64,000 nucleotides of DNA from Streptacidiphilus melanogenes (GTDB lineage: Bacteria > Actinomycetota > Actinomycetes > Streptomycetales > Streptomycetaceae), in NCBI RefSeq assembly GCF_000787835.1, contig NZ_BBPP01000007.1:87292-151291 (forward strand). The letters run 5' to 3'. Each line of letters opens with the position of its first letter. The first letter of the stretch is position 1. The notes under the pieces were generated by a model. It searched no databases. It saw only the letters and a program-made list of their open reading frames with translations, and was not told the DNA's origin. Both the position numbers and the translations under genes were made by a program. Shown piece by piece: positions 54,084 to 61,540 of the stretch.

Positions 54084-54923
54084 ATGAACGGCAAGCTCTG
54101 CGACGGCTGGGTCCGATCGCTCGCCGGTGAGACGCTTTGCTTCACCGGCAAGGTGCTGATCGACGGCGTGTGGACGCTCCGGAAGGACTGCGTCGCGCGG
54201 GCGCACCACCGCGGTGCGAGTTGCAAGCCGGACTTCTCGCGCAAGATCACGATCTTCGTTCACGGCGATCTCGCCAGCCAGGTGGTGACCGATGAGCAGC
54301 GAGGTTACAGCCAGAAGTTGGTGGGTGCGGAGCGGGAGCGCCACCTGGGGCATCACGTCTGTGTGGTGGATGGGGACGGCTTCGCGGACCTGCTTGTAGG
54401 GCAGCCCGCGCGGTGCCGGGAGTTGCGTCGAGCCGCCGGTGGCAGTGACCAGGTGCTTGTGCTGCCGCAGGTGGGTGACGGAATCTTGGGCGGCCCCCTC
54501 CAGCGGCATCGGACTGTCCACCATGAGCTGTCCGCGCTGTCGCTCGACCTTGACAAGCTCGACAAGGGCACGGAGGCGCATGAAGCCACCGTTGCGGCTC
54601 TCATCAAGCATCTGGCAGCACGGCAGGTCGAGGTTCGGGGCCCCGGCCGCAACGCACCTCGATTCGATGCCGGCTGGTCGCGAGGCGACGAGGTGTTCAT
54701 CGCCGAGGTCAAGAGCCTGACCGGAGCTGGCGAGGACCAGCAGATCCGCCTCGGCGTCGGACAGGTGATCGACTATGCCCATCAGCTTCGTAGCCTGAAG
54801 ACCCACGGCCAGGTCCGCCCCGTCCTGGTTCTGGAAAAGCAGCCGGCCGACTCGCGGTGGACGGCGATGGCCCGGGACAACGGGATCATCCTGACCTGGG
54901 GCCCAGGCTTCGAAGGGTGCTGA
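54084..54923 (+). CDS. BRCT domain-PD-(D/E)XK nuclease fusion
   Basis: 279 aa. Residues about 12-104 read as one BRCT domain: SLAGETLCFTGKV, CVARAHHRGASCKPDFSRKI, TIFVHGDL, YSQKLVGAE, then HHVCVVDGDGFADLL, the order found in NAD-ligase and RFC-type BRCT domains. Residues about 160-275 form a restriction-like core: helix with Glu164/Glu167, PRFDAGW (Asp195), VFIAEVKS (Glu208-x-Lys210), then QIRLGVGQVIDYAHQL. ATG with GGGGGGAG 3 nt upstream; a TTG at 54015 lacks one. Followed after 226 nt by the kinase-helicase gene. BRCT fused to a nuclease is unusual. Confidence 0.7.
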   Translation: MNGKLCDGWVRSLAGETLCFTGKVLIDGVWTLRKDCVARAHHRGASCKPDFSRKITIFVHGDLASQVVTDEQRGYSQKLVGAERERHLGHHVCVVDGDGFADLLVGQPARCRELRRAAGGSDQVLVLPQVGDGILGGPLQRHRTVHHELSALSLDLDKLDKGTEAHEATVAALIKHLAARQVEVRGPGRNAPRFDAGWSRGDEVFIAEVKSLTGAGEDQQIRLGVGQVIDYAHQLRSLKTHGQVRPVLVLEKQPADSRWTAMARDNGIILTWGPGFEGC

Positions 54924-55149
54924 CGTGGGCCAGTCGCGAGGGCTCCGGTAGCTCTGCGCGGTTGAGCTTCGCGGTCCGCGGATGAACGACGGCGGCGTCC
55001 GTGCCTGCCCGTGTAGCCCCTCGGCCGATGCAAGCTCCCTGGATTGCGTTCTTCACGCATCCGCCGCGCCATGTCCATGGGATGATCACTGCTGGCGGGC
55101 CAGGACGGCGTGGGGTGGCCGCGAGCAAAGCTGGAGGAGAGGGACCAGG

Positions 55150-58100
55150 GTGGATCTTGACCGGGTCGCCGGCCGCTTCAAGGTGACCGGGCCGCTGGGC
55201 CGGGGCAACATGGGCGAGGTCTACCTCGCCGTCGATGAGAGCCTCCCGTCGGGCAGCCGCGATCAGCAGGTCGCAGTCAAGATCATCAGCCGTACCCGGT
55301 CCGGCGCCGCGGTCTCCGCCGCTGAAGCCGCCAAGGTAGCCGCGCGATTTGCCCGCGAGGTGCGGATCATGCGCCGGCTCCACCACCCGAACCTGCCCCG
55401 GATCATCGACGGCGGACTGGACGCCAGCATCGGCGACCTGCCCTTCCTGGTCATGGAGTATCTGGACGGGCAACCGCTGTCCTGGATGCTTCAGTCGTGC
55501 CGCGACACCCGGACAAACGTGCCGGTCTCGTGGGCGGCTGCCATCAGCGCGCAGATCGCCGCGGGCTTGCACGCTGCCCACCTGGCCGGCGTCGTGCACC
55601 GCGACCTCAAGCCGGGCAACGCGATGCTGCTGCGGGGTGGGGTGGTCAAGGTCCTCGACTTCGGGATGGGCCTGATCGTCGACGACCCGGACACGACCCG
55701 CTTGACCAGCACCGACGCGACGGTCGGCACCGCAATGTACATGGCCCCGGAGCAGGCACTGGGTCGCCCGGCGACGCCCGCGACCGACTTGTACGCGCTC
55801 GGCTGCGTGCTGTACGAGCTTCTCGCGAACGTTGCGCCCTTCACCGGCGGCTCGGGTTTCGAGCTGATGCGCAAGCACGTCGATCAGCCGCCGACACCGG
55901 TGCGGACCCTGCGCGGCGCGGTCCCCGCGGGGCTCGACGCGCTGGTCATGCGACTACTGGCGAAGGACCCCGCAGATCGACCGGCCGGCGCTGACGAGGT
56001 CCATCGCGAGCTGCTGGAGCTCGCCCTCGCAACACCAGCCGAGGCGCCTCCGGCAAGCCTGGAAGGCAGCGACCCCGTGGCGGCACTGCGCGCAGATGCG
56101 GATGCGGCGCGGAGCCCTGCGGAATTGTCAGCGCCGGGGTCTACCTTCCAGAGCACAGCTACTTCTTACGGTTCGAGCGAGCGAGGGCGGCACGCGGCGA
56201 TGGACGTGTTCACGGTTCACCAGCGTCTGATCGGCGACTACCGGGCGTTCACCGAGGGCGGCACGGTGATCCGCGATGGGCGCATCGAGAAGTTCGTGGA
56301 GGAGGACCTCGATGCCAAGTCGCAGTGGCCGGACCCGTGGCTCTCCCTCAACCCGTCCTTCGCGTCCGGCGGTGCGATCGGCGACCTGGTACGCGAGGGC
56401 GTGTTGCACCCGGAGTGCGAGCGGATCTTCCAGGTCGGCAAGAGCGAAGGCGGCCGGGTCTGCGACGGCCGTCCGCTGACGCTGCACCGTCACCAGCGCG
56501 ACGCGGTCGAGGTCGCCCGGACCGGCGCGTCGTACGTCCTGACCACGGGCACGGGCTCGGGCAAGTCGCTCGCCTACATCGTCCCCATCGTCGACCGAGT
56601 GCTGCGCGCACGGGAGGCCGACACGTCCAAGCGTGTCCGGGCGATCATTGTCTATCCCATGAACGCGCTCGCCAACAGCCAGCTCAACGAGCTGGGCAAG
56701 TTCCTGCGCGACGGCTACGGCGAGGGACACGAACCGGTGACCTTCGCCCGCTACACCGGGCAGGAGACGCAGGAGCAGCGCGAGGCGATCCGCAAGAATC
56801 CGCCGGACATCTTGCTGACGAACTACGTGATGCTGGAGCTGATGCTCACCCGGCCCGACGACCGGCGGTCGCTGATCCGGATGGCGCGTGGGCTGGAGTT
56901 CCTGGTCTTCGACGAGCTGCACACCTACCGGGGCCGGCAGGGCGCGGACGTTGCGATGCTGATCCGCCGGGTGCGTGACGCCTGCGCGGCGCCCTCGGTG
57001 CAGTGCGTGGGCACCTCGGCGACGATGGCGAGCGAAGATGTTGCCGCCGACCCGCGCTCCGTGGTCGCGGAGGTCGCGTCCGAGCTGTTCGGTACGACGG
57101 TGCCGCCGGAGCGGGTGATCGGGGAGACCCTGGTCCGCGCGACGCAGGATGTGCCGGGTCCGGTGCCCGCGACCCGGATCACGGCCCCGGACGCGCCCCG
57201 CGACTTCGCGGACCTGGTGCGTGACCCGCTGGCGTCATGGATCGAGTCCACGGTGGGACTGCGCCACGACGAGGCCACGGGCCGCCTGGTGCGGCAGCAC
57301 CCCCGCACGCTGGAGCAGGTCGCCGACCAGCTCAAGGCCGAGACCGGGATGCCGTTCCCGCAGTGCACGGCAGCGATCCAGCACACCCTGGAGGCCGGCG
57401 CCCAGGCCCAAGACCCGCAGACCGGTCGCCCGCTGTTCGCGTTCCGGCTGCACCAGTTCCTGTCCAAGGGCGACACCGTCTACGTCACCCTGGAAAACGA
57501 GTCGACCCGCCACCTGACCCGTGACTACCAGCTGGAGCAGCCCGATTCGGGCGGCAAGATCCTGCTGCCGCTGGCGTTCTGCCGCGAGTGCGGCCAGGAG
57601 TACCTGACGGTGTGGCGCACCGAGCGTAGCGGCGACATCGTCTACCAGCCGCGCCGCGATGCCACCGCCACCGGAGGCAAGGCCACCGACGGCTACCTTT
57701 ACGTCTCCTCCGACCTGCCGTGGCCGCACGACCCGCAGACGGCGGTGGCCGAGCGGCGGCTCCCGGACTCGTGGTTGGAGATCGACGAGCACGGGCAGGA
57801 GGCCGTGCGCCCTACGCTGCGGGACAAGCTGCCCCGCCCGGTCACGGTCGACGTCTACGGCACCGAGGGCCGAGGCGAACTGGAGGCCACCTACCTCCCC
57901 TCGCCGTTCCGGTTCTGCCTGCGCTGCGGCGTCTCCTACGAGCAGACCCGCGGCCGGGACTTCGCCAAGCTGGCCACCCTCGACCAGGAGGGCCGTTCCT
58001 CCGCCACGTCGCTGATCTCCTCCTCGATCCTGCGCGCGTTGCGGGACATCCCCGCCGACGCACTGTCGGCGAAGGCCCGCAAACTGCTCACGTTCGTCGA

Positions 58101-61100
58101 CAACCGGCAGGACGCGTCACTGCAGGCCGGCCACTTCAACGACTTCGTCCAGGTCACGCTGCTGCGCGGGGCCCTGTACCGGGCGCTGGCCCAGACCGGA
58201 CAGGAGGGACTGCGGCACGAGGAGCTGGCCGCGCGGGTCGTCGACGCGCTCGCTCTCGCCCCGCGCGACTACGCCAGGGAGCCGGACCAGGCCCCGGCGC
58301 TGGCCCGGCGTGCCGCCGCCGCGCTGCGCGATGTGATCGCCTTCCGTCTCTACCTGGACCTGGAGCGCGGCTGGCGCGTCACCATGCCGAACCTGGAGCA
58401 GACCGGCCTGCTGAAGATCGACTACGAGGACCTCGACTGGCTCGCGGCCGAGGAAGCCAAGTGGGCCGGCTGCCACGCAGCGCTGCGCGACGCCGAACCG
58501 GGCAAGCGCGCGGAGATCATGCGCGCGCTGCTGGACGAGCTGCGCCGCGCTCTGGCGATCGAGGTGGAGTGCTTCGGCGAGCAGGAGTTCGACTCGTTGC
58601 GCCTGGGCAGCGAGCAGCGGCTGATCGACGCCTGGGTGCTGTCCAAGAGCGACCGGCCGGAGGCCGGCACCGCCTACCCGCACTCGGCGGGGCGCGGGTC
58701 ACGCCGTGCGGACCTTTACATGTCCGGGCGCGGAAAGGTCGGCCGATACCTGCGCCGCAAGGGCCAGTTCCCTGGCCACCCGCACCCAGTCAGTTTGGAC
58801 GAGGCCCAGCAGCTGATCTCGGAAATGCTGGAGGTGCTGACCGGCGCCGGGCTGCTCGTCAAGATCATGCCGACCGCTGTCGAGGACCGGTTCCGCCGCG
58901 GCTCGGCCAGCCGCCGCTGGCAGACGGAGACCAGGCCCGGCTACCGCATCCCCGCCTCGGTGCTCGTCTGGCGAGCGGGCGACGGCACGGTCGGCGCCCT
59001 GGACCCGCTCTCGCGCACCTACAACGCCGACGACGCGCCCCGGGTGAACCCCTTCTTCCGCACCCTGTATCGCGACGCCGCGAGCGGCCTGGCCGGACTT
59101 TCCGCGCGCGAACACACCGCGCAGGTCCCCTCCGAGGTGCGCCAGGAACGCGAACGCGACTTCCGTGAGGCGAAGCTGAAGATGCTGTACTGCTCGCCCA
59201 CCATGGAACTGGGCGTGGACATCTCCGACCTCAACGCGGTGTCCATGCGCAACGTCCCGCCCACCCCGGCGAACTACGCGCAGCGCTCCGGCCGCGCCGG
59301 ACGCTCCGGCCAGCCCGCCCTGGTCACCACCTACTGCGCGACCGGCAACAGCCATGACCAGTACTACTTCCGCCGCTCGGACCGCATGGTGGCGGGGTCG
59401 GTCGCCCCTCCGCGCCTGGACCTCAGCAACGAGGACCTGATCCGCTCCCACGTGCACGCCATCTGGCTGGCCGAGACCGGCGTCAAGCTCGGCAGCGCCA
59501 TGGGCGACGTCATCGAGATTGACGTCCCCGACGAGACCGTGCGCCGCCCCAACCCCGCGCTGCGCCTGCACGACCACGTCCGCGCCGCGCTCGCCGACCA
59601 GGACGCCCAGCGCCGGGCCGCCGCGCACGCCCACTCGATCCTGGACAGCCTGCAGCAGGAGCTGTCGGCCACTTCGTGGTGGGAGCCGGACTGGATCGAG
59701 CGGACGGTTCGTCAGGCCCCGGAGTACTTCGAGCGTTCCTGCGACCGCTGGCGCACCTTGTACCGGGTGGCCCTGGTGGACCAGGCCGAACAGAACCGCC
59801 GCCGCCTGGACCACACCCTCACCCAGCGAGCCCGCGACGCCGCCGCGAGCCGCCGCCGCGAGGCCGAGACGCAGCTCGCGCTGCTCACCAACGAAGGCGC
59901 AGACGGCAACTCGATGCTGTCCGACTTCAACCCCTACCGCTACCTGGCCAGCGAAGGGTTCCTGCCCGGCTACTCCTTCCCGCGGCTGCCGCTGGCCGCC
60001 TACATCTCGGCTGCCGGCCGCTACCGGGACGGCGACTACCTGCAGCGCCCCCGCTTCCTGGCCATCCGCGAGTTCGGACCGAGCGCGCTGATCTACCACG
60101 AGGGCGCCCGCTACCAGGTCACCCGCATCCAGCTCCCGCCGGATCTCACCGGTGACGTGGTCACCGGCACCGCCAAGCGCTGCCAGCACTGCGGCTACCA
60201 CCACGCCGCCGAGGACAACGCGGACGTGTGCCAGATGTGCAACGAACTTCTCGGCGAGCCCACCACCGGCCTGCTGGAGCTGCACACCGTCTACACCACG
60301 CTGCGCGAGCGGATCTCCTCCGACGAGGAAGAGCGCCGTCGCGCCGGCTTCAAGCTGATCACCTCCTACCGGTTCCACGACCACGGAAACCGGCCCGGCC
60401 GGGTGGACGCCGCCGTCACCGACCAGGCGGGAACGCCGGTGGCCCGGCTCGCCTACGGGGACTCGGCGACCGTCCGCATCACCAACACCGGCCGCGCCCG
60501 CGCCAAGGAGGACGAGCAGCCCGGTTTCTGGCTGGACCCGGTCGAGGGGCGCTGGCTGACGGAGAAGCAGGCCCAGGAAGCTTCCGGCGACTCCAGCGAG
60601 ATGCCCGCACTGGAGGACTCCGGGCAGCGCCGCAAGGTCCGCGTCCAGCCCTATGTGCAGGACCGCCGCAACATCCTGGTCCTCCAGCTCGCCGAACCGG
60701 TCGCGAAGGAGACCGCGCTGTCGCTGATGTACGCGCTGGAGCGCGGCATCGAGGCCGAGTTCGAGCTGGAGGACTCCGAGCTCACCAGCGAACTGCTGCC
60801 CCCGGACGACGGACCACGCGACCGCATCCTGTTCGCCGAGTCGGCCGAAGGAGGCGCCGGGGTCCTGCGCCGTCTGCAGGCCGAACCCGACGCCCTCGCC
60901 CGCGCTGCCCGCGAAGCCCTGCGCATCGCCCACTTCAACGAGGAAGGCGGGGACCTGGGCGGTATCAACGGCCGCAAGTGCGCCCGCGGCTGCTACGACT
61001 GCCTGCTCACCTACGCCAACCAGCTCGACCACCAGGCCGTCGACCGCCACCTCATCCCCGGACTGCTGCTGCGCTTCGCGAACGGCACCGCGCTCGCCAG

Positions 61101-61470
61101 CGGCGGCGGTGAGACCCGCAGCGAGCAGCACCGCCGCCTCGCGGATCTAGCCGAATCCAGCCTCGAAGGCGAGTTCATCGACTTCCTCAAGGCTGGCGGC
61201 TACCGGCTCCCCGACGAGGCCCAGACCTACATCGAGGCCGCACAGGCACGCCCCGACTTCGTCTACCGCCTCCCTGGCGCCGACGTGGCTGTCTTCGTCG
61301 ACGGCCCCGTCCATGACCACGACGTCGTCGCGGTCCGGGACGCAGCCGCCGAGGAGCGCCTATTCGACCAGGGCTGGGATGTGATCCGGTTCCCCGTGGG
61401 CGCGGACTGGACCGCCATCGCCGCCCGCAAGGCCCGCTACTTCGGCACCGGCACCGGAGGCACCAGGTGA
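55150..61470 (+). CDS. Ser/Thr kinase - DEAD/DEAH-type helicase - DUF1998/MZB - nuclease-like fusion
   Basis: 2106 aa. (1) Kinase about 8-290: Gly loop LGRGNMGEV, Lys44, HRDLKPGN with Asp152, DFG Asp170, GTAMYMAPEQ; all catalytic residues are present. (2) Helicase from about 345: Walker A TGTGSGKS (Lys472), box II DELH (Asp588), GTSATM, and a C-terminal helicase core with LGVDISDLNAVSM and QRSGRAGRSGQPAL. (3) Zinc clusters FCRECGQEY, FCLRCGVSY, RCQHCG...CQMC. (4) MrfA/DUF1998-type MZB cysteines Cys1944, Cys1948, Cys1951 (KCARGCYDCLLTYANQ). (5) C-terminal VSR/DUF559-like strand RPDFVY...VAVFVDGPVHD. GTG 55150 has GGAGGAG 10 nt upstream; the ATG at 54982 would add 56 low-complexity residues. 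Confidence 0.85.
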   Translation: MDLDRVAGRFKVTGPLGRGNMGEVYLAVDESLPSGSRDQQVAVKIISRTRSGAAVSAAEAAKVAARFAREVRIMRRLHHPNLPRIIDGGLDASIGDLPFLVMEYLDGQPLSWMLQSCRDTRTNVPVSWAAAISAQIAAGLHAAHLAGVVHRDLKPGNAMLLRGGVVKVLDFGMGLIVDDPDTTRLTSTDATVGTAMYMAPEQALGRPATPATDLYALGCVLYELLANVAPFTGGSGFELMRKHVDQPPTPVRTLRGAVPAGLDALVMRLLAKDPADRPAGADEVHRELLELALATPAEAPPASLEGSDPVAALRADADAARSPAELSAPGSTFQSTATSYGSSERGRHAAMDVFTVHQRLIGDYRAFTEGGTVIRDGRIEKFVEEDLDAKSQWPDPWLSLNPSFASGGAIGDLVREGVLHPECERIFQVGKSEGGRVCDGRPLTLHRHQRDAVEVARTGASYVLTTGTGSGKSLAYIVPIVDRVLRAREADTSKRVRAIIVYPMNALANSQLNELGKFLRDGYGEGHEPVTFARYTGQETQEQREAIRKNPPDILLTNYVMLELMLTRPDDRRSLIRMARGLEFLVFDELHTYRGRQGADVAMLIRRVRDACAAPSVQCVGTSATMASEDVAADPRSVVAEVASELFGTTVPPERVIGETLVRATQDVPGPVPATRITAPDAPRDFADLVRDPLASWIESTVGLRHDEATGRLVRQHPRTLEQVADQLKAETGMPFPQCTAAIQHTLEAGAQAQDPQTGRPLFAFRLHQFLSKGDTVYVTLENESTRHLTRDYQLEQPDSGGKILLPLAFCRECGQEYLTVWRTERSGDIVYQPRRDATATGGKATDGYLYVSSDLPWPHDPQTAVAERRLPDSWLEIDEHGQEAVRPTLRDKLPRPVTVDVYGTEGRGELEATYLPSPFRFCLRCGVSYEQTRGRDFAKLATLDQEGRSSATSLISSSILRALRDIPADALSAKARKLLTFVDNRQDASLQAGHFNDFVQVTLLRGALYRALAQTGQEGLRHEELAARVVDALALAPRDYAREPDQAPALARRAAAALRDVIAFRLYLDLERGWRVTMPNLEQTGLLKIDYEDLDWLAAEEAKWAGCHAALRDAEPGKRAEIMRALLDELRRALAIEVECFGEQEFDSLRLGSEQRLIDAWVLSKSDRPEAGTAYPHSAGRGSRRADLYMSGRGKVGRYLRRKGQFPGHPHPVSLDEAQQLISEMLEVLTGAGLLVKIMPTAVEDRFRRGSASRRWQTETRPGYRIPASVLVWRAGDGTVGALDPLSRTYNADDAPRVNPFFRTLYRDAASGLAGLSAREHTAQVPSEVRQERERDFREAKLKMLYCSPTMELGVDISDLNAVSMRNVPPTPANYAQRSGRAGRSGQPALVTTYCATGNSHDQYYFRRSDRMVAGSVAPPRLDLSNEDLIRSHVHAIWLAETGVKLGSAMGDVIEIDVPDETVRRPNPALRLHDHVRAALADQDAQRRAAAHAHSILDSLQQELSATSWWEPDWIERTVRQAPEYFERSCDRWRTLYRVALVDQAEQNRRRLDHTLTQRARDAAASRRREAETQLALLTNEGADGNSMLSDFNPYRYLASEGFLPGYSFPRLPLAAYISAAGRYRDGDYLQRPRFLAIREFGPSALIYHEGARYQVTRIQLPPDLTGDVVTGTAKRCQHCGYHHAAEDNADVCQMCNELLGEPTTGLLELHTVYTTLRERISSDEEERRRAGFKLITSYRFHDHGNRPGRVDAAVTDQAGTPVARLAYGDSATVRITNTGRARAKEDEQPGFWLDPVEGRWLTEKQAQEASGDSSEMPALEDSGQRRKVRVQPYVQDRRNILVLQLAEPVAKETALSLMYALERGIEAEFELEDSELTSELLPPDDGPRDRILFAESAEGGAGVLRRLQAEPDALARAAREALRIAHFNEEGGDLGGINGRKCARGCYDCLLTYANQLDHQAVDRHLIPGLLLRFANGTALASGGGETRSEQHRRLADLAESSLEGEFIDFLKAGGYRLPDEAQTYIEAAQARPDFVYRLPGADVAVFVDGPVHDHDVVAVRDAAAEERLFDQGWDVIRFPVGADWTAIAARKARYFGTGTGGTR

Positions 61471-61540
61471 CCACGACGCCTGTCACCGCACCACCTCCAC
61501 GGCCTGACGACGAGACCCGAGAAGCACGGAAAGAAGCCCG

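Noticed and set aside
54982-55149. Longer start for the kinase-helicase gene (ATG 54982)
   Set aside because: The added residues are Cys/Arg/Trp-rich without pattern, and GGAGGAG is correctly placed only for GTG 55150.
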